Shown here: positions 38,201-46,058 of the stretch, one piece after another
Numbering within the stretch: position 1 is the stretch's first letter
How the letters are laid out: every line of letters starts with the position of its first letter
DNA from: Microbacterium esteraromaticum
Lineage (GTDB): Bacteria > Actinomycetota > Actinomycetes > Actinomycetales > Microbacteriaceae
Reading direction: 5' to 3'
Assembly (NCBI RefSeq): GCF_900163815.1
Contig: NZ_FUKO01000026.1
Coordinates: forward strand, 1-52,775
Length of the DNA stretch: 52,775 bases
The notes under the pieces: model-generated
Database searches by the model: none
Seen by the model: only the letters and a program-made list of their open reading frames with translations
What the model was told of the DNA's origin: nothing
Translations under genes and position numbers: made by a program

Positions 38201-40399
38201 GTGCACCCGGTCATCAACCCCGGATTCACCGTCGAAAAGACGGCTGACCCGGCATCGGGCACCCGTGTCGACCCGGGCAGCGTCATCGAGTACACCGTGA
38301 CCGGAACCAACACCGGTGACACCGTGCTCGACCCCGCCCAGATCACCGACAACCTCGCCGGCGCACTCGCACACGCCGAGTACAACGGTGACGTCTCTGC
38401 GACGACCGGCTCTGCCGCCGTCGACGGTGACACGCTCACCTGGAACGGCACGCTGGCACCCGGCGCGAACGTCGTCATCACCTACTCGGTGACCGTCGAC
38501 GCAGACGCCGGTGGCGAGACGATCCAGAACACGGTCAACGGCACGGCGACCCCGCTGATGCCCGAAGACCCGAGCAACCCCGACAGCCCGACCACGCCCG
38601 GCACCCCGGTGGTTCCACCGACGGTGACCACCGAGCACCCGGTCAACACCCCCGGATTCACCTTCGATAAGACCGTGGACCCGGCATCCGGAACGGCAGT
38701 CGACCCGGGCGACGTGCTGACCTACACCCTCACCGGCGTGAACACCGGCGAGACGGCGCTCGATCCCGTCGCGATCAGCGACGACCTCTCGGGCGTGCTC
38801 GAGTTCGGCACCTACAACGGTGACGCCGTCGCGATGATCAACGGATCCGCAGCTGCGGATCCTGTGGTCGGAGACGACTCGCTGGCGTGGAGCGGAGCAC
38901 TCGCCGTGGGCGAGACGGTCACCATTACCTACTCGGTGACGGTGGGTGGCAACGCACCCGGTGAAGTGCTGCAGAACACGGCAAGTGGTACCGCGACACC
39001 TCCTGGTGGCAACGAGATCACCCCGCCGCCCAGCACCACCGAAAACCCGGTGAACGTGCCTGGATTCTCGGTCTCGAAGAGCGCCGATCCGGAGTCGGGA
39101 ACGCGCGTCGACCCGGGCAGCACCATCACCTACACGGTGACGGGTGTCAACACCGGTGAGACGGCTCTCGACCCGGTCTCGATCGTCGACGACCTGTCGG
39201 ACGTGCTCGCGCACGCTTCGTACAACGACGACGTCACCGCAATGATTGACGGCGCGGATGCCTCCGCACCCGTCGTCGCTGACGGCGAACTGTCGTGGAC
39301 CGGTGCGCTCGCAGTCGGCGAGACAGTCACGATCACCTACTCGGTGACCGTGAACGCGGATGCCGGCGGCGAGACCATCGCGAACACCGTAAACGGCACG
39401 GCGAACCCTCCCGGCGGCGCGCCGCCGATCGAGACGCCTCCGTCGACGACGGAGCACCCGGTCAACGAGCCCGGTTTCGAGATCGTCAAGACCGCTGACC
39501 CGGCAACGGGAACGCGCGTCGACCCGGGCAGCGTCATCACTTACACGGTGACGGGCATCAACACCGGCGAGACCGCACTCGAGCCGGTGACGATCACCGA
39601 CGACCTGTCGGCGGTGCTCGCGAACAGCGTCTACAACGACGACGTGGCGGCAGTCATCGGCGAGACGGATGCCGCGGCACCCGCCATCGTCGACGGCGAG
39701 CTGACGTGGAGCGGCGCCCTTGCAATCGGCGAGCGCGTCACCATCACCTACTCGGTGACGGTGAACGGCGACGCCGGCGGCGAGACGCTGCAGAACACGG
39801 TGGAAGGTGTCGCGGTGCCTCCGGGCGGTGCGGAGCTCACGCCTCCTCCGGCGACCACCGAGCACCCTGTCGGCACGCCAGGCTTCGAGTTCGAGAAGAC
39901 CTCGAACCCGGCATCCGGCACGAAGATCGCCACGGGCAGCACCGTGACCTACACCCTCACCGGCGTCAACACCGGCGAGACGGGTCTCGATGAGGTCGTC
40001 ATCACCGATGACCTCAGCAAGGTGCTGAACCACGCGAAGCTGAACGGCGCCGCCACGGTGACCGTCGGAGACCGTGAGGTCGCCCCGGCTGTCATCGACG
40101 GCAACGAGCTGAGCTGGACGGGCAGCCTTGCCGAGGGCGAGACGGTCACGATCACCTACGCGGTGACCGTGAACGCCGATGCCGCCGGCGAGACGCTGGC
40201 CAACGTGGCCACCGCGTCGGCAACGCCCCCCGGTGGTGAGACGATCACGCCGCCTCCGAGCGGCACGGAGCACCCGGTGCTCACGCCGCTGGCGATCACC
40301 GGTGGGCAGATCGCACCGTGGGTGCTGATGGCGGCCCTGCTGCTGCTGATCGGCGGCGGAGTGCTCGTACTGCGCCGACGCCGAGGCGCGATCCAGTAG
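35219..40399 (+). CDS. Giant cell-wall surface protein: propeller-like head, nine DUF11-like repeats, LAITG sorting signal
   Basis: A 1726-residue protein. It has a long signal peptide (cut near residue 58 after AAA). A propeller-like head (~60-300) carries GVYYFASG, GDMAFSASGQLLLV and GNGIAFGNLGRILV motifs, ends at DMASCTFPNTLTLKK, and is followed by an AASDQFALRI domain, as in the pilus tip protein at 5855. Nine repeats of 136-150 residues start G-[FL]-x4-K-[ST]-x2-P and contain TYTVTG-N-G and VTITYSVTV. The C-terminus has LAITG (1691-1695), a membrane span and RRRRG, suiting a class E-type housekeeping sortase not present in the window. The TTG start has GGGGAGGGG at ideal distance; a GTG at 35249 is a weaker option. 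Likely a stalked adhesin; ligand unknown. Confidence 0.85.
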   Translation: MIFRAGQKQHVPDERQPWLNSRFGRRLKRAVSSVASTALITTSFLFAGTVGAAPAAAADPFSCTPGSVYVQSATEVREFQVSATGGTLNPSSLGTNHQNNGLGISANGRYAYTITNSSTPKRVSKHDRQTNVTTVSDPITAPLDASLLRGAVHPVTGVYYFASGTADNEIKIYAWNEGTSTPVQVGTLSPTTGSADFGANGDMAFSASGQLLLVADNVIYSADLPEDVSGSTAMVDAKEVFQMAAGVEGNGIAFGNLGRILVSAAARGSNPNRIIEVDLPRGEVVNTTSLGSFSPTDMASCTFPNTLTLKKSLPEGRQAASDQFALRIDGPSDYQVPTVEATTTGNASGVQPDYAGPIFVNQGDSFTFAEFAAGTADLGQYASSLSCEQVTAAGTTPVPVTGNVANQPAGPLGTDMVCTFVNAKLTPGLDLRKTSDPSTGASVQPGQQITYTVEAENAGNTVLDPVTIADDLSGVLDNADYQGDVTTSIDGTEVTSGAAAIIGTDLAWTGALEPGQIVTITYSVVVNEDVEGETIANRVTASGTPPGFDPIVPPAVITEHPVAGFTVAKTADPATGSVVQPGQTITYTVTGTNTGATTLNPASIADDLSGVFAHAEYNNDITTQINGTTVTSGATSITGEDLAWTGTLQAGDAVTITYSVTVSDDTSGEIVRNTVSGTATPITPNPEDPNGPPVPGDPINPPTVTTEHPVIGSGFTISKSADPASGSAVQAGDTITYTVTGTNIGDTELNPAEIVDDLSAVLDNAGYNDDATADRGDVEVTGDTLTWNGSLPVGAAVSIQYSVTVNEGVQSALLTNIATGTVTPLIPTDPTNPDSPTTPGDPITPPPAETTHPVVDNGFEIAKSADPASGTAVRGGDTITYTITGTNTGNTVLDPASITDDLSAVLADASYNDDVTSTVGTVEVTGSALTWTGVLQPEATVSITYSVTVSEDATGVLLRNTVEGEATPLIPTDPTNPDSPTTPGDPINPPPAETVHPVINPGFTVEKTADPASGTRVDPGSVIEYTVTGTNTGDTVLDPAQITDNLAGALAHAEYNGDVSATTGSAAVDGDTLTWNGTLAPGANVVITYSVTVDADAGGETIQNTVNGTATPLMPEDPSNPDSPTTPGTPVVPPTVTTEHPVNTPGFTFDKTVDPASGTAVDPGDVLTYTLTGVNTGETALDPVAISDDLSGVLEFGTYNGDAVAMINGSAAADPVVGDDSLAWSGALAVGETVTITYSVTVGGNAPGEVLQNTASGTATPPGGNEITPPPSTTENPVNVPGFSVSKSADPESGTRVDPGSTITYTVTGVNTGETALDPVSIVDDLSDVLAHASYNDDVTAMIDGADASAPVVADGELSWTGALAVGETVTITYSVTVNADAGGETIANTVNGTANPPGGAPPIETPPSTTEHPVNEPGFEIVKTADPATGTRVDPGSVITYTVTGINTGETALEPVTITDDLSAVLANSVYNDDVAAVIGETDAAAPAIVDGELTWSGALAIGERVTITYSVTVNGDAGGETLQNTVEGVAVPPGGAELTPPPATTEHPVGTPGFEFEKTSNPASGTKIATGSTVTYTLTGVNTGETGLDEVVITDDLSKVLNHAKLNGAATVTVGDREVAPAVIDGNELSWTGSLAEGETVTITYAVTVNADAAGETLANVATASATPPGGETITPPPSGTEHPVLTPLAITGGQIAPWVLMAALLLLIGGGVLVLRRRRGAIQ
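36500..40280 (+). repeat. Nine in-frame DUF11-like coding repeats
   Basis: Repeat starts are at 36500, 36908, 37358, 37790, 38222, 38654, 39062, 39473 and 39881, giving periods of 408, 450, 432, 432, 432, 408, 411 and 408 bp. The longer units carry an extra Pro/Asp/Asn-rich linker; the linkers of repeats 3 and 4 share a run of 16 identical residues beginning PLIPTDPTNP. Slippage or recombination between units is likely. Confidence 0.9.
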
Positions 40400-40413
40400 C
40401 AGCTATGCCAGAG

Positions 40414-40447
40414 GCGGGCGTCACATCCGAGAGGATGGGGCGCCCGC
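40414..40447. terminator. Bidirectional terminator-like hairpin between convergent genes
   Basis: GCGGGCG (40414-40420) pairs with CGCCCGC (40441-40447), with an inner CATCC-GAGA-GGATG stem. It separates the surface-protein stop from the MFS gene stop and overlaps the latter. A short CTTCT follows on the plus strand. Confidence 0.6.
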
Positions 40448-41737
40448 TTCTGCATGCAGTGGTGTGGTGGTGCCGGTGTTGTTCTCGAGGTCGCGCGCTG
40501 TGTGGCGCAGAGCCGGCAGCGTCGCAAGGCTGAGCAGCGCGATGACCGCTGCGGTCGCGTAGAGAATCACGTAGTTGTCGGCGACGCCGGAGATCGGGTC
40601 GGCAGGGCCGATGTGCAGCAGGGCGGCGGCGGTCAGTGGCGCGACGACTTGGGGAAATGCTTCGGCGACATTCAGAAGACCCAGGTATGTGCCAGCCCGC
40701 TGGCGGGGAATGACGTGCATCGCCAACGCCAGATTGACGGCAAGGTAGGTGCCGACCGCGAGGCCACCGCACGCCGCCGCGGCCCAGAGCAGCACGGGGG
40801 CATCAGCGATGGAGCGCACGGTTGCTCCTGCCGCCAGGCCCAGCGAGCCGAAGACGAGGAACGGAAGGTAGCGCTGTATGCGCGAGGCCCAGGCGCCTCC
40901 TAATGCGGCGCCGACCACGACCCCCGCACCACCGATGAGGGTGGCAACCATCGCGATCGGCGTCGCCTCGACCGGGCTCTTCGACATTCGATCGATGACG
41001 AGATAGAGCGTGAAGGCCGTCGCCAGGGTGAACGCCAGCTGCATCGCGAGCCGCTGCAGCCAGACGGCGATGAATGCCTTCGGAAAGGGCACGCGGAAGG
41101 ATGCTGCGCGAATGCCCTGAGGAGCGCGGGCGAATCCAGCATCCGCCCGGTCGGGCACGGTCATCGCCACCGCGACGACCACGAGCGCCGTCAGCGGCAT
41201 GATGAACGAGACGAGGACGACATGTTCGGGGAAGAGCGCGGCGAGGAGCAGCGGCGGGAGCGTGCCGACGAATGCCGCCGCCGTGAAGACCCCCGACGCG
41301 GCCGCTCGTCGTCGTGGCGGAACCGTATCGGCGAGCAGTGCGGCGGCTGCGGCGAAGACGGCGTTGAACGCGGTCTTCGTGAACACCCAGCTGACGATGA
41401 TGGCGGGGTCCGAATCTGCAACGGCGAGGAAGGCGATGCCGCCGAACCCGGCGATGGCGCCGCCGAGCATCCACGGCCGACGCCTGCCGAGCCGTCCTCG
41501 AGTGCGGTCGGAGAGGGCACCGAAGAGCGGATTCGCGAGCAGAGCGGCGAGGCCGCCGAGGGTCAGCACCGTCGCCAATGCCGTGGCGCGGTGCTGCTCG
41601 GGCAGCATCGCTGCAATCTTCAAGGGAATCGCGGCCACGACCGGGGCAGTGAGTGAACCCAAAGTGACGAGGTTCACGGCGGCCAGCAGATAGACGGAAC
41701 GCTGGTCGGCGCGACCGACCTCGGCGTGTGCAGACAA
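40421..41737 (-). CDS. MFS transporter
   Basis: A 438-residue polytopic protein with about 12 membrane spans. The loop after span 2 has the MFS motif A form GALSDRTRGRLGRRRPWML. It resembles the sugar/cation-symporter (SLC45/GPH-like) branch, with a long central loop (VPDRADAGFARAPQGIRAAS). Substrate cannot be predicted. The start is the TTG at 41737 because GAGAGGGAC precedes it. It is divergent from the LuxR-type regulator gene at 41786, with a perfect palindrome in the 48-bp gap, so it may be that regulator's target. Confidence 0.88.
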   Translation of the reverse strand: MSAHAEVGRADQRSVYLLAAVNLVTLGSLTAPVVAAIPLKIAAMLPEQHRATALATVLTLGGLAALLANPLFGALSDRTRGRLGRRRPWMLGGAIAGFGGIAFLAVADSDPAIIVSWVFTKTAFNAVFAAAAALLADTVPPRRRAAASGVFTAAAFVGTLPPLLLAALFPEHVVLVSFIMPLTALVVVAVAMTVPDRADAGFARAPQGIRAASFRVPFPKAFIAVWLQRLAMQLAFTLATAFTLYLVIDRMSKSPVEATPIAMVATLIGGAGVVVGAALGGAWASRIQRYLPFLVFGSLGLAAGATVRSIADAPVLLWAAAACGGLAVGTYLAVNLALAMHVIPRQRAGTYLGLLNVAEAFPQVVAPLTAAALLHIGPADPISGVADNYVILYATAAVIALLSLATLPALRHTARDLENNTGTTTPLHAEAGAPSSRM

Positions 41738-41764
41738 GATGTCCCTCTCGATCGATGCCTACAG

Positions 41765-41780
41765 CACTCTAGCTAGAGTG
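41765..41780. promoter_or_regulatory. Perfect 16-bp palindrome CACTCTAGCTAGAGTG (candidate operator)
   Basis: A fully symmetrical 16-mer in the 48-bp divergent gap between the MFS and LuxR genes. It contains TAGAGT 6 nt before the luxR ATG, usable as the -10 of a leaderless transcript, so a bound regulator would block or shape this promoter. Confidence 0.6.
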
Positions 41781-41785
41781 GGGGC

Positions 41786-44104
41786 ATGGCATCAGCGGGG
41801 GCGGAAGGGTCAGCGAGAGCACTTTCGCCTTTCCCATCGTCACCATCCGCGCCGTCGGCACTGGAGCGTCCCCGGCTGATCAGCGCGCTCTCTTCATCGG
41901 CGACGTTCGTCGCGTTAGTGGGGCCCGTCGGTGCGGAGGCAGCGACACTGCTGCGGCAATGGGCAAGTCAGACCAGCGCGAGCATCACCTGGGCGGTCGC
42001 CGAGGCGATTCCCGACACCGCAGAAGACGTGCTGATCATTGAGGACGCCACATCGATCGACGCCGCTGGCTGGGAGCAGGTTCGCGCACTGCGTCGCACC
42101 CATCCGCGCCTGCTGATTCGGACGGCTGTGCACAGCTTCCGCCAAGTTCCGCCGGAGGAGGATGCCGAGTTCGTATTCAGCCTGTCTCTCACTCTGGAGG
42201 AGACGAGTGAATACCTCTACCGCCTTGCGTCTCATCTCGACCCGCGCGCCGTCCATCTCGCGACAGGCGGCCTGCCCGCCGCGGTGCGGGCCGTTGCTCA
42301 CCTGAAGACCATGCGAAGCGAGATCGTCGACAGCGCCCTCGCGACGCTGAGCCCGGGCCCTCTTGACGCAGAGCTCGCGGTGCTCGCCGCTCCGGAAGCG
42401 CTGACCCAGGAGTTGGTCGTCGAACTTGGCGGTCCGTCAGACTTCATCGACCGGGCTGAACGCGCCGGCTGGGGCAAATGGACGTCCACTCTGGAGCATC
42501 CGCTGTTCATGCTGACCGCACCCGTGCGCGCGGCGACGGCACAAGCGCATCCGAGTGATCGGGTCGAGACCGTGCGCGAACAAGCCGGCCGCTTTCTGCT
42601 GCAGCAGGGCGCCTGGTACGGCGCGCTCATCGAAGGTGCGGCAGCGCGATCGCTGCCGGTGATCGATGCTGCGCTGCGCGGTGCAGGCATGCCGCTGCTG
42701 AAGATGCACGGCGTCTCGATCGCGGCGCGATTGCGCGGCTTCCACGTCTGGGAGCTGCGACGCTGGCCGATCGTCGCGCTGGCTCTGGCACTCATCTACA
42801 ACGCGCGACACGAGCACAGGGTGCGCGCCGTCGAGCTCATGGGCGTCGCACTGCTCGGCGCCCGCACGGCCCCAAGCGGATCTGCCGAGCGTGCGCTGCT
42901 GCGTGTTATCGAATCGGTGCTGCAGCGGCTGCTCGGCACGGGAGACTCCGGTGTGAAGGCGGCCCGGGACGGCTCGCGCATGATCCGCGAGCTGCCGTCA
43001 GACGAATTTCAGTCCGTGCACGGGCTGCTCGGCGATATGCACTCGCACGCTGCGGTGAGCCTTCTCAGTGCGGGCGAGCATGCTGAAGCCCTCGCAGAAT
43101 TCGAACGAGCTCTCGCGACGGCTGCCAGGCCTGCCACCGAGATACTCTCGCTCGGTGCGATCGCGTGGATCACCGCGCACTCCGGAGACGTCATGGCCGC
43201 GCAGCGGTGGGTGCAGACCGCGGTGGCGCGACCGTGGTCCGATGACCAGCGCAATGGCTACCTGGGGTGTCTGCTGCGGATCGCTGAGGCACAGATCTGC
43301 ATCGAGAAAGGGCAACTCGACGCAGCCGAGAACGCCATCAACAGCGTATGGCACATGATCGACACCGTGGAGTACTGGCCACTGCTCGCCCACGTGCGCG
43401 CCCAGATCGACATCTGCCGCGGTCGGGCCGGGGTCGGGCTCGAGCGCTTGCGCGCACTGCGCCGTCACCGGAGTGCACGGATCTCACGCGAATACACCCG
43501 GCTGCTCGATCTCGCTGATTCGGGCCTCGCGCTCGCTGCCGGAGACCCCGTCGCCGCGAGCACGCTCGTCCCGCGCGCGAGCGATTCGCCACTCGTGGCC
43601 CTCGGGGCTGCGCGCGCGGTGATGTTCGCCGGGCAGTACGAGCGTGCGCTGCGGATGCTGGGAAGCATCACCGCCGTGAGCCCGGCAGAACGCACTCACG
43701 CAGCCGTACTCGAAGCCGTCGTGCTGCACCGACTCGGGCGCGCCTCCGATGCCGCGCGTGCTGCTCAGCACGCTGTCACCGTTGCCGAGGCGTACGAACT
43801 CACGACGCCATTCCTGCTAGTTCCCGTCGACGATCGCGAGCTGTTCGACATCGAGATGCCGTGGCCCACCCCGACGATCCGAGCCGGAGAAGCGACCGCG
43901 TCACTCACTGACCGCGAATGCGTGATCCTCCGCGAGCTGGTCGATACCGCTAGCGCCAGCGCGATAGCGGACCACTTGCATGTATCGGTGAACACAGTGA
44001 AGTCGCAGCGTCGCTCGCTGTATCGCAAGCTCGGCGTGACCTCGCGCCAGCAGGCACTCACCGCGGCGGTTGCGCAGGGACTGCTTGGCACCAGGGTGCG
44101 CTGA
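41786..44104 (+). CDS. LuxR-family regulator, MalT-like architecture with degenerate P-loop
   Basis: A 772-residue protein. An N-terminal NTPase-like domain has FVALVGPVGAEAATLLRQWA where MalT-type proteins carry a Gly-Lys-Thr P-loop; the Lys is missing. A Walker B-like VLIIEDATSID follows. The middle (~300-690) is helical, TPR-like. The C-terminal LuxR HTH (~700-765) has LTDRECVILRELVDTASASA and ADHLHVSVNTVKSQRRSLYR. The start ATG has no Shine-Dalgarno; a TAGAGT 6 nt upstream suggests a leaderless mRNA. It is convergent with the tyrosine phosphatase gene and divergent from the MFS gene. Target genes are unknown; the palindrome upstream suggests autoregulation. Confidence 0.85.
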   Translation: MASAGAEGSARALSPFPSSPSAPSALERPRLISALSSSATFVALVGPVGAEAATLLRQWASQTSASITWAVAEAIPDTAEDVLIIEDATSIDAAGWEQVRALRRTHPRLLIRTAVHSFRQVPPEEDAEFVFSLSLTLEETSEYLYRLASHLDPRAVHLATGGLPAAVRAVAHLKTMRSEIVDSALATLSPGPLDAELAVLAAPEALTQELVVELGGPSDFIDRAERAGWGKWTSTLEHPLFMLTAPVRAATAQAHPSDRVETVREQAGRFLLQQGAWYGALIEGAAARSLPVIDAALRGAGMPLLKMHGVSIAARLRGFHVWELRRWPIVALALALIYNARHEHRVRAVELMGVALLGARTAPSGSAERALLRVIESVLQRLLGTGDSGVKAARDGSRMIRELPSDEFQSVHGLLGDMHSHAAVSLLSAGEHAEALAEFERALATAARPATEILSLGAIAWITAHSGDVMAAQRWVQTAVARPWSDDQRNGYLGCLLRIAEAQICIEKGQLDAAENAINSVWHMIDTVEYWPLLAHVRAQIDICRGRAGVGLERLRALRRHRSARISREYTRLLDLADSGLALAAGDPVAASTLVPRASDSPLVALGAARAVMFAGQYERALRMLGSITAVSPAERTHAAVLEAVVLHRLGRASDAARAAQHAVTVAEAYELTTPFLLVPVDDRELFDIEMPWPTPTIRAGEATASLTDRECVILRELVDTASASAIADHLHVSVNTVKSQRRSLYRKLGVTSRQQALTAAVAQGLLGTRVR

Positions 44105-44120
44105 AGGACCGGCCGATGCG

Positions 44121-44148
44121 GAGCCCGAACAGCAGCTGCGTTCGGCTC
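44121..44148. terminator. Imperfect hairpin between convergent genes
   Basis: GAGCCCGAACAGCAGC pairs with the following GCTGCGTTCGGCTC across a symmetrical AGCT centre, with one bulge and one mismatch. It lies between the luxR stop and the phosphatase stop and could terminate both transcripts. Confidence 0.5.
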
Positions 44149-44890
44149 AGATCACGAGCGTGGCGCGCACCACGCGCTCGACTTCGGCTGCGGCCGGTGC
44201 CAGCTGCGACGCCGAGAGCTCGTAGGTCGTCTGCGATCGCCGGTACGGGTCGATCACGTCATCGTCTTCGGGCTGTGCGGGCACCAGGCCGCGCTGGCCG
44301 CCGATCAATCGCGCGAGCGCCCGCAACCGCGTGCGGGGATCCGTTCCGGCGCTGCTGAGGCCACGACGCACCTCATCATCGGTCAGCGTCGCGGCCAGCC
44401 GAGCGAACTCGCGCACGGTGAAGGTGCGGTGCAGCATCGAGGGCATCATCTGCACGACGTGAGAGCGGTGCTCCCGCGACATCGCCAGCACCAGGTCGGT
44501 CTCGGCGAGCAGCGGATCGACCAGCAGGCGCGCGTGGTGGGCGGCGGCTTCGGCCGCATCCGCTCCATTGGCCACCGCGAGCTGCTGTGCCTGCTCAGTC
44601 ATCTCGTGATCGACGAGCGCATGCGTGCCGGCGCTGTGCACGCGCACGCCGAGATCGCGCAGCGACGCGCGCAGCAGCACCTCGCCCATGGGAGAGCGGC
44701 AGATGTTGCCGGTGCAGACCGTGAGGATGGTGCCGTTCGCTGCGGAGATCTCTCGCGCGGGTGCGGCACTCTGTGCGGCCGCGGGCAGGTCGGCGGGCAG
44801 GGGAGCGTCGCCGCGATCGAGCGAGTCACGGAGCCGACGAAGATCGGCTCGTCGAAGACTGGGGCGGGTCGTGCCGTCGGCGTCGGTCAT
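44147..44890 (-). CDS. Low-molecular-weight protein tyrosine phosphatase
   Basis: A 247-residue phosphatase. An unusual ~50-residue N-terminal extension precedes the catalytic domain. The active-site loop CTGNICRS (Cys 59, Arg 65) opens the domain, followed by HSAGTHALVDHEM and a late VIDPYRRSQTTYE that supplies the general-acid Asp. Proteins of this class dephosphorylate BY-kinases; the two Wzz/kinase fusions at 19880-22761 are natural partners, although the gene is 21 kb away. It follows the LCP gene by 85 bp on the same strand. A dead copy lies at 32110-32520. Confidence 0.9.
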   Translation of the reverse strand: MTDADGTTRPSLRRADLRRLRDSLDRGDAPLPADLPAAAQSAAPAREISAANGTILTVCTGNICRSPMGEVLLRASLRDLGVRVHSAGTHALVDHEMTEQAQQLAVANGADAAEAAAHHARLLVDPLLAETDLVLAMSREHRSHVVQMMPSMLHRTFTVREFARLAATLTDDEVRRGLSSAGTDPRTRLRALARLIGGQRGLVPAQPEDDDVIDPYRRSQTTYELSASQLAPAAAEVERVVRATLVI

Positions 44891-44975
44891 TGCTCCAGCG
44901 TACTGTTCGGGTGCAGTGGGGCCTTCGAAAGGGTGAGAACCGGCTCAGACACCCAGCCCTGGTACTGGCGCGGTG

Positions 44976-45989
44976 TCAGCGTGCGGGATGGGCCGCCGCG
45001 TATTCCGGCACCGTGTCGTTCTTCAGTGCCTCAGAAAGTGCGGCCAGGCCATCGAAGTCGGGTCGCACGATCGATTGACCGGCGACTGTGTCGGTGCCCA
45101 GTGTGGGTGAGGTCAGGAACATGATGTCGTCGCTGCGAAGATTGCGCAGACTCACACCCAGGCTGGCCACGGTCGGACCGGTGAGTCCAGCATCCACCGT
45201 CAAGTACGGCGAGATCGCATCGACGGCTGCTGCCACCCGGCCGGGGTCGGTGAGGGTCTCGCGACTGAGCATCTTGTCGATCACGCCCTTGATGAACGCC
45301 TGCTGGTTGCGCACCCGCTGATAGTCGCCGTCGGGGAAGGAATAGCGCTCGCGCACGTAGAGCAGTGCGCTGTCGCCGCTGAGGGTGACGGGGCCCTTCG
45401 CGAAGGTGAACCCGCCGCGTGTGAACGCGACCTGATTGTTGACCGTCACGCCATCGAGCGCATCGGTCAGGCCCTTGAAACCTTCGAAATCAGTGATCAT
45501 GACGTGGTTGATCGGCACGTCGACGATGTTCTCGAGCGTCTCCACCAGCAGCGGCACCCCGCCGTATGCGAGCGCGGCGTTGAGCTTCTGGTTGCCGTAC
45601 CCGGGAATCTCGACCCAGTTGTCGCGCATGAAAGAGATCACCTGCACGCCCGAGCGATCGGCCGGAATATGCACCAGCAGCATGGTGTCAGAACGCTGCC
45701 CCCGGATGCTGTCGAGGTCGCCATCCAAGCCCGAGCGCGAGTCTGAGCCGAGCAGCAGGATGTTGGTGTCCTCGGGGTTCGCTTCGACGGGGCGCACCGT
45801 GGGAAACACCTCTTCGGTCGGCAGCGTCTCGGCCTTCTCATACGACGTGTTGAGGTTCCACAGGTAGACCGCGGCGACAGCGGCGATGGCGATCAGTGCG
45901 CCCACCAGGACGAAGACGATGACCCACGGCCATCTGCGGCGGCGGGTCGGCGCAGCATCCGAACCGAAGCTGTCATCGAGAGAAGTCAT
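44976..45989 (-). CDS. LCP (LytR-CpsA-Psr) family wall-polymer transferase
   Basis: A 337-residue membrane protein. Cytoplasmic Arg-rich start (TRRRRWPW), one span (VIVFVLVGALIAIAAVAAVYLW), then the LCP domain: NILLLGSDSRSG, GQRSDTMLLVHIPADR, QVISFMRDNWVEIPGYG, KLNAALAYGGVPLLVETLE, and YVRERYSFPDGDYQRVRNQQ. The Arg and Asp residues of these motifs bind the polyprenyl-pyrophosphate. LCP proteins move polymers from lipid carriers to peptidoglycan, so it may attach the rhamnose/uronic polymer made here. GATACT lies just upstream of the ATG (45994-46000 region) with no clear Shine-Dalgarno. Confidence 0.93.
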   Translation of the reverse strand: MTSLDDSFGSDAAPTRRRRWPWVIVFVLVGALIAIAAVAAVYLWNLNTSYEKAETLPTEEVFPTVRPVEANPEDTNILLLGSDSRSGLDGDLDSIRGQRSDTMLLVHIPADRSGVQVISFMRDNWVEIPGYGNQKLNAALAYGGVPLLVETLENIVDVPINHVMITDFEGFKGLTDALDGVTVNNQVAFTRGGFTFAKGPVTLSGDSALLYVRERYSFPDGDYQRVRNQQAFIKGVIDKMLSRETLTDPGRVAAAVDAISPYLTVDAGLTGPTVASLGVSLRNLRSDDIMFLTSPTLGTDTVAGQSIVRPDFDGLAALSEALKNDTVPEYAAAHPAR

Positions 45990-46058
45990 GCCTCAGTATC
46001 TCGTGTGGATCGTTGTGGAATCGCTGAGTGAGCCTGCGACACGCTCGCATGCGCCGGT

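Noticed and set aside
36704..40273. Long open frame of 1189 codons on the minus strand opposite the DUF11-like repeats
   Set aside because: It mirrors the repeat coding on the plus strand, is Arg/His/Val/Asp-rich with no domain, and results from GC-rich codon structure.
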